Below are positions 6,474 through 12,939 of a stretch of DNA of 19,766 nt, piece after piece. The first letter of the stretch is position 1, and each line of letters starts with the position of its first letter. Position numbers and translations under genes: made by a program. Source of the stretch: JAFDVL01 sp043736395 (GTDB taxonomy: Bacteria > Acidobacteriota > Blastocatellia > RBC074); NCBI GenBank assembly GCA_043736395.1, contig JAYTCQ010000374.1:1-19766 (forward strand), given 5' to 3'. The notes under the pieces were generated by a model, which was not told the DNA's origin, did no database searches, and was given only the letters and a program-made list of their open reading frames with translations.

Positions 6474-7215
6474 TTCCCTGCTGACAATCTTCGGTCATTC
6501 GCGCAATCGCATTCACATTGACTGCCGTGTTGATTGCCTGTTCAAAACTTAACGCGTCTATTTGATAAAGCAGCCGCTTGGTCAAAGCCACACCTGAAGC
6601 GCTGACCTGCAAGTATTGCGAAGCCATTTTTTCAATCTCTTCTTCAAAATTATTTTCATCGCACACGCTGTTAATGAATCCTGTTTGCAATGCTTCTTCG
6701 GCAGGAATTGAACGCCCGCTCGTCAACCATTCAAAGGCAATTTTTTCACTCAAATTTCGACGCGCGATGACGGCGACCATGGCCGGGACAAATCCAATCC
6801 GCGTTTCGGTGTAGGCAAATTGCGCTGTTCGTGTGGCGACAACCAGATCGCAGGCCGAAGCAAGGCCGGCTCCGCCTGCCAAAGCTCGTCCATGTACGGC
6901 GGCTATCACCGGCTTACTCATTTGGCGAATTTGTAAGAATAGTTCGGCGAGCTGTGAAGCGTCTTCAACATTTTCAAGAATGGATGCCTGCGAGATTTTT
7001 TCAAGCTGTGCGAGATCCATTCCCGCACAAAAATCTTTTCCGGCGGCACGCAACACAACAACGCGAATTGAAATGTCGGATTCGGCTTGTGAAAATGCCT
7101 CTTTCAATTCCTGAATTAAGACGCTTCCTAACGCGTTCCGTTTTTCAGGACGATTAAGCGTAATAACAGCAATGGCGTTTTCAGAGTGATAAATAATTTG
7201 CTGAAATGTATTCAT
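6448..7215 (-). CDS. Enoyl-CoA hydratase/isomerase family protein
   Basis: A 255-aa crotonase-fold protein starting at MNTFQQ (ATG 7215). The frame stays open to 7278, but that extension runs across a palindrome and hairpin leg and does not look like protein. Seen: ITLNRPEKRNAL at 18-29, the oxyanion-hole segment FCAGMD at 62-67, AAVHGRALAGGAGLASACDL at 105-123, and YTETRIGFVPA at 135-145. Aligned to rat crotonase, the second catalytic Glu (Glu164) is Glu137, but the first (Glu144) is Gly117. Family members with this pattern include hydratases of branched-chain acyl-CoA breakdown. The nearby MeaB-epimerase fusion, which serves methylmalonyl-CoA metabolism, would fit a role in the same carbon route. 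The exact substrate cannot be told. No Shine-Dalgarno sequence. Confidence 0.88.
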   Translation of the reverse strand: MNTFQQIIYHSENAIAVITLNRPEKRNALGSVLIQELKEAFSQAESDISIRVVVLRAAGKDFCAGMDLAQLEKISQASILENVEDASQLAELFLQIRQMSKPVIAAVHGRALAGGAGLASACDLVVATRTAQFAYTETRIGFVPAMVAVIARRNLSEKIAFEWLTSGRSIPAEEALQTGFINSVCDENNFEEEIEKMASQYLQVSASGVALTKRLLYQIDALSFEQAINTAVNVNAIARMTEDCQQGISKFLAKP

Positions 7216-7219
7216 AGCA

Positions 7220-7238
7220 ATCGTGAAGTTATCACGAT
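7220..7238. promoter_or_regulatory. Small palindrome next to hydratase start, possible operator
   Basis: ATCGTGA and TCACGAT are separated by 5 nt, ending 5 nt upstream of the hydratase ATG on the minus strand. The dyad size suits a dimeric repressor (TetR or MerR/LiuR type), but no regulator is in the window and no consensus was matched. Confidence 0.3.
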
Positions 7239-7256
7239 CATGCATGCAGTAAAAGC

Positions 7257-7283
7257 CGGGGTTGCGCTTTACACGCAACCCCG
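7257..7283. repeat. Perfect 10-bp stem-loop
   Basis: CGGGGTTGCG and CGCAACCCCG pair perfectly around a 7-nt loop. The right leg can instead pair with CGGGG at 7290-7294, giving a competing smaller hairpin. It lies in a divergent gap and has no T-run on either side, so it is not a typical terminator. It could sit in the hydratase mRNA leader. Confidence 0.6.
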
Positions 7284-7561
7284 ACTATTCGGGGAAATGA
7301 CAACCAAGATGAGGTTAGTCGTCACATTCAAAAAATTATGTGAGATTGAAAAAATCCAAAAATCCTAATTCCGCTCTTGCCTTCGCAAATCCCTTTCGGG
7401 CACAGAACGGAAGATACGTTGAAGGTTTCCTGAAGTTATGATGGAGAAATGCCAACTTTGTGGCGTCTCTAATTATTTAGTTGGTTGGAATTTACGCTCG
7501 ATTCCGTTTATAGTTGTGGTTTGTTTTCGGCATCCCGTTTCAGCCGTTGCGTATCTAACTG

Positions 7562-7628
7562 GGTACGCCCGCATCCTGCGGGCTTTTGTCTTAGCTACGC
7601 CGACTCGCCTACAGGATGCAGGCGCACC
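7562..7628. repeat. REP-like inverted repeat, arms 22 nt
   Basis: The left arm 7562-7583 and right arm 7607-7628 match at 18 of 22 positions. Each arm contains its own small hairpin around GCATCCTGC (left leg GCCCGCA, TCC loop, TGCGGGC; the right arm is similar). It ends 7 nt before the chosen MeaB-epimerase start, which argues against the longer reading frame. Confidence 0.75.
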
Positions 7629-7635
7629 AATTTTA

Positions 7636-9003
7636 ATGGCTCAATCAGCATTACAACTCGAACGAATTCTCCAGCGTGACGTGCGCTCTGTCGCGCGTGC
7701 CATTACGAATATCGAAAATGAAATTCCGTCTTCGATTGAGTTACTGAAAAAACTTTTTCTGCATACGGGCAAAGGCCTCACCATCGGCATCACAGGCGCG
7801 CCGGGTGCAGGCAAATCTTCACTGGTTGACAAGCTGGCTTTGCAATATCGCGCTCTCGAAAAATCTGTGGGAATTATTGCCGTAGACCCTTCCAGTCCTT
7901 TTTCCGGCGGCGCGTTGCTGGGTGATCGCATCCGCATGCAAATGCTGGCGAATGATCCCAATGTTTTCATCCGCTCGATGGCTACGCGTGGAAATCTGGG
8001 TGGATTATCACGCGCCACTGTTGATGCCGTTGCGGTTTTGGATGCTGCCGGATACGATAGAACTTTGGTCGAAACCGTTGGCGTCGGACAGGACGAAATT
8101 GATATTGTAAAGACGGCGGATGTCTGTGTAGTCGTTCTGGTTCCTGGCATGGGTGACAGCATTCAGGCGATTAAAGCCGGAATCATGGAAATCGGCGACA
8201 TCTTCGTCATCAATAAAGCTGAACGTGACGGCGTCGAGCAGACTGAACGCGAATTAATCGGCATGCTTGAAATGACGATGCGCGAAGATGGCTGGCATCC
8301 CCCGATTGTGCGCACAGTCGCCACTGAAAATCGCGGACTTGATAAGCTGGTCGAAGCAATTGAAAATTATCACGATCACTTGCTGGCTCACGCTACAGAT
8401 AACGTCAAACGGACTGCCATCGCCGAGCATCGCCTGCTTGAAATTCTACGCGAACAACTGCTGCGACGCGCTTTGAAATCACTGGATCAGTCACAGCTCA
8501 AAATCTTTGCTGAGGAAATTGCCAGCAAAAAAAATGATCCGTACAGCATCGCTGAACAAATCATCAATTCATCACCAATCAATATGTCCGATTCATCAGC
8601 AGACCTGCCCCGCAAAATTAATCATCTTGGCATTGCCGTAAATTCGCTCGACGAAGCCTTAACGTTTTGGCGCGATGGTTTGGGATTGGAACTTCACGAC
8701 ATCGAAGTCGTACAAGAACAAGGCGTGCGCGTCGCGATGTTACCGCTTGGTGAAAGCAACATTGAATTGCTCGAAGCTACCGGAGACGAAACACCGCTTG
8801 GTAAGTTCATCGCCAAACGCGGAACAGGTATTCATCACCTTGCTGTTGATGTCAGTAATATCAACGCAACGATTGCAAGACTGAAAGAACGCGGCATTAG
8901 ATTAATTGATGAGCAGCCTCGCACCGGCGCGGGCGGATCACTCATCGCCTTTATTCATCCATCCAGCACCGGAGGGGTGCTCGTGGAACTGGTACAAAAA
9001 TAA
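7636..9003 (+). CDS. MeaB-type GTPase fused to methylmalonyl-CoA epimerase
   Basis: A 455-aa two-domain protein. Residues 1-310 are a MeaB/ArgK G3E-family GTPase: Walker A GAPGAGKS at 54-61, IAVDPSSPFSGGALLGDRIR at 81-100, LVETVGVGQDE at 144-154, and NKAE at 193-196. MeaB protects and reloads methylmalonyl-CoA mutase with its B12 cofactor. Residues 325-455 are a VOC-fold methylmalonyl-CoA epimerase: NHLGIAV (His330), GTGIHHLAV (His401) and VLVELV (Glu451) fit the metal ligands. The epimerase converts the S to the R isomer that the mutase uses. The two parts join at INMSDS, where Met317 looks like a fossil start codon. No stop or Shine-Dalgarno sequence separates them. The start at 7636 is chosen because the upstream frame crosses a REP-like repeat. 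The mutase itself is not in the window. Confidence 0.93.
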   Translation: MAQSALQLERILQRDVRSVARAITNIENEIPSSIELLKKLFLHTGKGLTIGITGAPGAGKSSLVDKLALQYRALEKSVGIIAVDPSSPFSGGALLGDRIRMQMLANDPNVFIRSMATRGNLGGLSRATVDAVAVLDAAGYDRTLVETVGVGQDEIDIVKTADVCVVVLVPGMGDSIQAIKAGIMEIGDIFVINKAERDGVEQTERELIGMLEMTMREDGWHPPIVRTVATENRGLDKLVEAIENYHDHLLAHATDNVKRTAIAEHRLLEILREQLLRRALKSLDQSQLKIFAEEIASKKNDPYSIAEQIINSSPINMSDSSADLPRKINHLGIAVNSLDEALTFWRDGLGLELHDIEVVQEQGVRVAMLPLGESNIELLEATGDETPLGKFIAKRGTGIHHLAVDVSNINATIARLKERGIRLIDEQPRTGAGGSLIAFIHPSSTGGVLVELVQK

Positions 9004-9008
9004 CTTTC

Positions 9009-9042
9009 CGGCGCATCATCACTCCTGATGAAAAATGCGCCG
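9009..9042 (+). terminator. Stem-loop after the MeaB-epimerase gene
   Basis: CGGCGCAT (9009-9016) pairs with ATGCGCCG (9035-9042) around an 18-nt loop, starting 6 nt after the stop. Only a weak T content follows. The alternative ATG of the next gene (9028) lies in the loop. Confidence 0.45.
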
Positions 9043-9058
9043 TTCATTGCATCTCGAA

Positions 9059-9064
9059 GAGGAG
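9059..9064 (+). promoter_or_regulatory. Shine-Dalgarno sequence that selects a TTG start
   Basis: GAGGAG lies 8 nt before TTG 9073. The in-frame ATG at 9028 has no such site and sits inside a hairpin loop, and TTG also gives a normal lipoprotein signal peptide. Confidence 0.75.
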
Positions 9065-9072
9065 TTCTAATC

Positions 9073-10374
9073 TTGAAAAAAGCATTCATCATCACTTTAC
9101 TGGTAGTCTTTGCACTAGCGCTGGATTCGTGCAAATACTTTAACATGGGCGGCATGTCATTCAAGGAAATCACCGCGAAGGACATGACTTCTATCGTGGA
9201 CGGCTTCCCTGATTACGCCAAACGTCAGTTGGCGCAAAATCAAAAGCAGCGAGAAGAACTTCTCAAAAAAGCCAAAGAAATGTTCTCTATCGCACAGGCA
9301 GCGCAGGCTGAAGGTCTAGACAAAACTGACAAATATAAAAAGCAGATGGAGTTCATGACCGACAATGTGCTGGCAGAAGCGGAAGCCAAACAGGCGACCG
9401 AAAACGGGACCAAACCATTACCTGAAATTCCTAAACCAGAGCTGGACGCGTACGCTGCGGCACACACTAAGGAGTACGAAGCATTCATTAAATTCCGCGA
9501 AGAATTATCCAAGGAAAAGGCCACGCCGGAAGCCATCGAAGGCAACAAAGCTCCGTGGAGCGAATTAAAAATTCGGGCTGATCGCTCGCGCAAAGCCGGG
9601 CTCGATAAAACCGATGACTTTAAACTGCAATTGAAGATGCAAACCGCGCAGACCTTAGCGCAAGCTTATTCGGAAAAGGTGACGGAAGCCGCGAAGCCTA
9701 CCGCCGACGAACTGAAAAAATATTACGAGCAACATCCTGAAGCCGATCCCGACAAAGTGAAGGAAACTGCCGAAGGAATTCTCAAACGTGTCAAAGCCGG
9801 GGAAGATTTCGGAGAACTCGCCAAACAAAATTCGGCTGATAGCTCTGCCGCAAAAGGCGGAGAACTCAACTGGTTTGGCAAAGGCAAAATGGTAAAAGAA
9901 TTTGAAGCCGCCGCCTACGCTTTGCAAAAAGGTCAGATCAGCGAATTAGTCAAAACTCAGTTCGGCTACCACATCATCAAACTCGAAGATCGTGCGACAC
10001 GCAAACCTGGAAAAGATGATGATGTCGCGCCTGACAGCAAGGACAAGGAACAGGAATTGTTACACGCTCGTCATATCCTGATTACAATGCAACCTTCGAC
10101 GCAGGCGGAACAACAGCTTTCACAAAAGAAAGTCCAACGTGCGATTGAAGATGCGACCTTAAAATTCCCTGTGACGGCTCCCGCCGATTTCCCGGTCAAT
10201 ATCAAAGCAGCTCCTCCCGGTTCAGAAATGCCTGATCTGCAATTACCAGGAGCTGGTGGCGTCCCAGGTGGAGATCCAGGCGGTGCTCCCGGTAGCGCTC
10301 CTCCAAGCGGTGCGGCTCCTGCCCCACCACAAGGCAAACCGGAAACAAAAGCAGCACCGGAAGCAAAGAAATAG
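9073..10374 (+). CDS. Lipoprotein peptidyl-prolyl isomerase (parvulin, PrsA/SurA-like), rearranged domain
   Basis: A 433-aa protein from TTG 9073. Residues 1-19 are a signal peptide (KKAFIITLLVVFALALDS) with Cys20 as the likely lipid anchor, followed by a helical chaperone-like region. That region looks duplicated: AEGLDKTDKYKKQM at 79-92 and KAGLDKTDDFKLQL at 174-187, each followed by a helix, a Pro-rich turn and an ELDAY/ELKKYY segment. The parvulin core spans 228-306: KAGEDFGELAKQNSAD, KGGELNWFGKGKMVKEF, and VKTQFGYHIIKLEDR. The usual RHILV first strand is missing before the core and appears after it as LHARHILI at 330-337. The tail (380-433) is rich in Pro, Gly and Ala. Parvulins fold exported proteins. 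Activity may depend on whether the displaced strand completes the sheet. Confidence 0.88.
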   Translation: MKKAFIITLLVVFALALDSCKYFNMGGMSFKEITAKDMTSIVDGFPDYAKRQLAQNQKQREELLKKAKEMFSIAQAAQAEGLDKTDKYKKQMEFMTDNVLAEAEAKQATENGTKPLPEIPKPELDAYAAAHTKEYEAFIKFREELSKEKATPEAIEGNKAPWSELKIRADRSRKAGLDKTDDFKLQLKMQTAQTLAQAYSEKVTEAAKPTADELKKYYEQHPEADPDKVKETAEGILKRVKAGEDFGELAKQNSADSSAAKGGELNWFGKGKMVKEFEAAAYALQKGQISELVKTQFGYHIIKLEDRATRKPGKDDDVAPDSKDKEQELLHARHILITMQPSTQAEQQLSQKKVQRAIEDATLKFPVTAPADFPVNIKAAPPGSEMPDLQLPGAGGVPGGDPGGAPGSAPPSGAAPAPPQGKPETKAAPEAKK

Positions 10375-10380
10375 GTTTTG

Positions 10381-10453
10381 GGTGTCAGGTGTCAGATTTA
10401 CGGAACACCTGACACCTGATTCCTAACATCCAACACCTAACATCCAACATCTA
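10381..10453 (+). repeat. Inverted repeat continuing as a tract of seven exact heptamers
   Basis: GGTGTCAGGTGT (10381-10392) and ACACCTGACACC (10405-10416) form a perfect 12-bp stem. From 10405 to 10453 the sequence divides without slippage into seven heptamers of consensus ACAYCYR: ACACCTG twice, ATTCCTA, ACATCCA, ACACCTA, ACATCCA, ACATCTA. The tract ends 6 nt before the mtnP ATG, occupying the place of a Shine-Dalgarno sequence. Confidence 0.85.
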
Positions 10454-10459
10454 TTCACT

Positions 10460-11335
10460 ATGGATCAAGCAAAAATCGGCATCATCGGCGGCAGTGGACT
10501 TTATCAAATGGAAGGACTAACCGAAGTCCGCGAAGTCAGTCTCGACACACCTTTTGGCAAACCCTCTGACAATTTCATTCTTGGTAATTTAGAAGGACAA
10601 CAGGTCGCATTTCTGGCGCGTCACTCGCGTGGACATAAATTGCTGCCAACTGAGCTTCCCTTTCGCGCAAACATCTACGGGATGAAAATGCTCGGTGTCG
10701 AGCGCATTATTTCGGCTTCGGCAGTTGGTTCCTTGCAGGAACAATACGTCCCCACCGACATCGTGATCGTAGATCAATTTTTTGATCGAACCCGCGGGAC
10801 CCGAAAATCTACATTTTTTGGTGAAGGCATGGTCGCTCATATTACGTTTTCGCATCCGGTTTGCGATGTCTTGGGCGATGTCCTGGAAGCCGCCGGAAAA
10901 ACTGCGACGAGTGGCATTACGATTCATCGTGGCGGCACTTATTGCTGCATGGAAGGTCCGGCATTTTCGACGTTAGCGGAATCGCGGCTTTATCGGCAAT
11001 GGGGGATGGACGTCATTGGGATGACGAATTTGCAGGAAGCCAAGCTCGCCCGTGAAGCGGAAATTTGTTACTCCACCATGGCGCTGGTCACCGATTACGA
11101 TTGCTGGCATCCCGATCACGACGCAGTCACAGTGGACATGGTAATCGAATTTCTGAACAAGAATTCTGCTAATGCGCAAAGCCTGATTCGCGAATCGGTA
11201 AAATTACTGGCTGATAAAGAAAGAACCTGCAAATGCGGTTCGGCCTTAAAACATGCTGTCCTCACGCAACTCGAAAGCATCACAGAGGAATCAAAGGAAA
11301 GGCTGGATGCGATTGTTGGTAAGTATTTTCAGTAA
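10460..11335 (+). CDS. mtnP: S-methyl-5'-thioadenosine phosphorylase
   Basis: A 291-aa protein, close to the usual 280-290. Motifs in order: GGSGLY at 10-15 (phosphate/nucleoside loop), RHSRGH at 54-59, AVGSLQ at 88-93, CCMEGPAFSTLAESR at 162-176 and IGMTN at 186-190 (substrate site), and TDYDCWH at 211-217. The TDYDCW form is typical of MTA phosphorylase, as opposed to purine nucleoside phosphorylase, where Asn stands in this place. The enzyme splits methylthioadenosine with phosphate to adenine and methylthioribose-1-phosphate in the cytoplasm, the first step of methionine salvage. No other salvage gene is adjacent; a PfkB kinase two genes downstream has no evident link. No Shine-Dalgarno sequence; a heptamer tract precedes the ATG. 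Confidence 0.95.
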   Translation: MDQAKIGIIGGSGLYQMEGLTEVREVSLDTPFGKPSDNFILGNLEGQQVAFLARHSRGHKLLPTELPFRANIYGMKMLGVERIISASAVGSLQEQYVPTDIVIVDQFFDRTRGTRKSTFFGEGMVAHITFSHPVCDVLGDVLEAAGKTATSGITIHRGGTYCCMEGPAFSTLAESRLYRQWGMDVIGMTNLQEAKLAREAEICYSTMALVTDYDCWHPDHDAVTVDMVIEFLNKNSANAQSLIRESVKLLADKERTCKCGSALKHAVLTQLESITEESKERLDAIVGKYFQ

Positions 11336-11336
11336 T

Positions 11337-11393
11337 GTTCTGAGTACAAGCTTTAGCCTGTCGAAGTAGCAGGCTAAAGCCTGTACTCAGAAC
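11337..11393. repeat. 24-bp near-perfect stem-loop after mtnP
   Basis: Arms 11337-11360 and 11370-11393 match at 23 of 24 positions around a 9-nt loop. The arm contains GAGTACAAGCTTTAGC, which shares GAGTACAAGCTT with the hairpin at 16408-16480, so the two appear related. It starts 1 nt after the mtnP stop and could act as a terminator, although no T-run follows. Confidence 0.85.
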
Positions 11394-11422
11394 GTAAATT
11401 AATTATCACGTTGGAGGTAGTT

Positions 11423-11947
11423 ATGACTCTATCGAAAATTAAATTCGCATTTTTATTAACCATTGCATTTGGGGTCATGAGTTCCCTCATTGGCAATAAT
11501 TGCAGTGATGGTTTTTGTAAATTGAGTGGTGTGTATGCCGCTCAAATCAGCCGTGGCCCGGTAGCTCCGACGCGTGATGTCACGCTTGAGAAAGAATCTG
11601 CGCATCACCTTGACGTGGCGTGGCAATACTTCAAACGCAAGTTGGATAAAAAAGACCCGACGGCTATCTCACGCGCTAACAAAACAATTGCGGATCGCCT
11701 GAACGAAGTCATTGATACCAATCCAAATTTCGCCAAACTTGGTGAAGTGTATTATCTGCTCGGCGAAACTTATTACCGTGATCCTGATGCAGATATGAAA
11801 AGTAAAGCTGAAGTTTGCTTCAACGAAGTCGTAAAAAATTTCGCGGACAGCAAATTCATCAACGACGCAAAAAAACGGTTGGATGAAATTAACTCCTCTT
11901 CTGCCAAAAAATCAGAAGACAAACCAGCAGGAAAGAAGAAAAGCTAA
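11423..11947 (+). CDS. Exported TPR-like protein (BamD/YbgF-like repeats)
   Basis: A 174-aa protein. ATG 11423 is preferred over an in-frame TTG 12 nt upstream because GGAGGT at 11413-11418 sits just before it. The N-terminus (KIKFAFLLTIAFGVMSSLIG) is a signal peptide or anchor, with possible cleavage after VYA at residues 37-39. The rest is helical, with tetratricopeptide-like pairs: LEKESAHHLDVAWQYFKRKL, RLNEVIDTNPNFAKLGEVYY, and AEVCFNEVVKNFADSKFIND. The last pattern resembles the repeats of outer-membrane assembly or cell-division TPR proteins. The C-terminus is Lys/Ser-rich. It acts outside the cytoplasmic membrane, probably as a scaffold; the partner is unknown. Its stop overlaps the PfkB start (TAATG), so the two are probably translated together, an odd pairing of an exported and a cytoplasmic protein. 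Confidence 0.75.
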   Translation: MTLSKIKFAFLLTIAFGVMSSLIGNNCSDGFCKLSGVYAAQISRGPVAPTRDVTLEKESAHHLDVAWQYFKRKLDKKDPTAISRANKTIADRLNEVIDTNPNFAKLGEVYYLLGETYYRDPDADMKSKAEVCFNEVVKNFADSKFINDAKKRLDEINSSSAKKSEDKPAGKKKS

Positions 11948-12846
11948 TGTCACTTTTGGTTGTCGGCTCTGTCGCCATTGATTCAGTTAAAACTCCTTTT
12001 GGATACCGTGAACGCTCACTCGGCGGCGCGGCTACTCACTTCGCTGCTTCAGCTTCTTACTTCACTGACGTTGCAGTCGTCGGCGTCGTGGGTGAAGATT
12101 TCACCGCTGACGATATGGCGGTCTTTCACGAGCGCAAGATCAATACGGAAAATCTGCAACAAATTTCCGGCGGGAAAACATTTCGCTGGGTCGGTGAATA
12201 CGGCTTTGATTTGAATTCCGCGCAAACGATTGATACGCAGTTGAACGTCTTCGGCGACTTCAATCCGCAGCTTTCTGACACCGCGAAAAAATCACCGTAT
12301 TTGTTCCTCGCCAATATTTTGCCGCAGCTTCAACGTCAGGTACGTGAACAGGTAGATTGCAAATTCGTCGCGATGGATACGATGAATTACTGGATCGAAA
12401 CCGCGCGTGAAGAATTAATTAAAACCATTGGTGTCGTAGATGCAGTCATCATTAACGATTCCGAAGCGCGCGAATTGGCAGGCGAATCAAATCTCATCAG
12501 GGCCGCGAAAAAGATTCTGACCCTGGGGCCGAAATTCCTGATCGTCAAACGCGGAGAATACGGCGCAGCATTGTTTTCCAAAGATGCTTATTTCGCTACC
12601 GTAGCTTATCCCTTAGAAAGTGTTTTTGATCCGACGGGCGCGGGCGACAGCTTCGCCGGAGGCTTCATGGGCTACATTGCCAAGCACGATAATTTAGATG
12701 ACGAAACAATTCGACGCGCAATTATTCACGGCTCAGTGATGGCGAGTTTCAACGTCGAAGAATTCAGTTGTGATCGGCTCCGACGATTAACACATCCCGA
12801 AATCGAAGCGCGCGTGGATGGCTTCCGAAAACTTACTCAATTCTAA
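11947..12846 (+). CDS. PfkB-family carbohydrate kinase
   Basis: A 299-aa ribokinase-fold kinase. Seen: MSLLVVGSVAIDSV at the start (first strand and substrate Asp12), SLGGAATHFA at 24-33 (substrate-side glycine motif), VVGVVGEDF at 44-52, and the C-terminal signature DPTGAGDSFAGGF at 228-240, where Asp234 is the catalytic base and TGAG is the anion hole. Family members phosphorylate sugars or nucleosides with ATP in the cytoplasm. The substrate cannot be told; a ribokinase-like or sugar-kinase annotation is as far as the sequence supports. The start shares one base with the preceding stop. mtnP lies two genes upstream, but no known salvage step calls for a PfkB kinase after MTA phosphorylase. 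Confidence 0.9.
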   Translation: MSLLVVGSVAIDSVKTPFGYRERSLGGAATHFAASASYFTDVAVVGVVGEDFTADDMAVFHERKINTENLQQISGGKTFRWVGEYGFDLNSAQTIDTQLNVFGDFNPQLSDTAKKSPYLFLANILPQLQRQVREQVDCKFVAMDTMNYWIETAREELIKTIGVVDAVIINDSEARELAGESNLIRAAKKILTLGPKFLIVKRGEYGAALFSKDAYFATVAYPLESVFDPTGAGDSFAGGFMGYIAKHDNLDDETIRRAIIHGSVMASFNVEEFSCDRLRRLTHPEIEARVDGFRKLTQF

Positions 12847-12847
12847 A

Positions 12848-12937
12848 AAAGTTCGCAGTTCGCAGTAGGAAGAAGTTCGCAGTCTTGCGATGAACAGTCT
12901 TTACTGCGAACCGCGAACTAAATACTGCGAACTTTCC
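12848..12937. repeat. Inverted repeat with heptamer-phased arms
   Basis: The outer arms AAAGTTCGCAGT (12848-12859) and ACTGCGAACTTT (12924-12935) match perfectly, and inner copies of the word allow several alternative pairings. From 12903 to 12937 the sequence reads as five exact heptamers all starting AC: ACTGCGA, ACCGCGA, ACTAAAT, ACTGCGA, ACTTTCC. The left side has AGTTCGC twice, then AGTAGGA. It ends 2 nt before the dapF ATG. Confidence 0.85.
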
Positions 12938-12939
12938 TT

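Larger units (their letters stand above)
7216..7635. other. 420-nt gap between divergent hydratase and MeaB-epimerase genes
   Basis: No gene is convincing here. An open frame continues upstream of the MeaB start to 7438, but its translation is unlike any MeaB N-terminus and it runs through a repeat. The gap holds a small palindrome near the hydratase start, a perfect 10-bp hairpin at 7257-7283, and a REP-like inverted repeat at 7562-7628. The stretch 7300-7555 is unremarkable, with an A-rich tract near 7330-7360. I found no clear promoter hexamers. Confidence 0.6.

Noticed and set aside
7257..7283. Intrinsic terminator
   Set aside because: The stem is strong, but there is no T-run on either strand and both flanking genes start, rather than end, here.
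7560..7630. tRNA-like fold suggested by the GC-rich stems
   Set aside because: No T-arm consensus, anticodon arm or acceptor stem can be drawn; the stems are explained by the inverted repeat.
7438..7635. 66-codon N-terminal extension of the MeaB-epimerase frame
   Set aside because: It runs through a REP-like inverted repeat, does not resemble MeaB N-termini, and ATG 7636 gives a normal start.
8584..9003. Separate epimerase gene starting at the internal ATG
   Set aside because: The frame is continuous with MeaB, there is no stop between them, and no Shine-Dalgarno sequence precedes the ATG. Internal initiation is possible but not supported.
10071..10337. Minus-strand ORF rich in Gly, Ala and Pro
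   Set aside because: It is a shadow of the Pro/Gly-rich tail of the parvulin gene, with no start signal.
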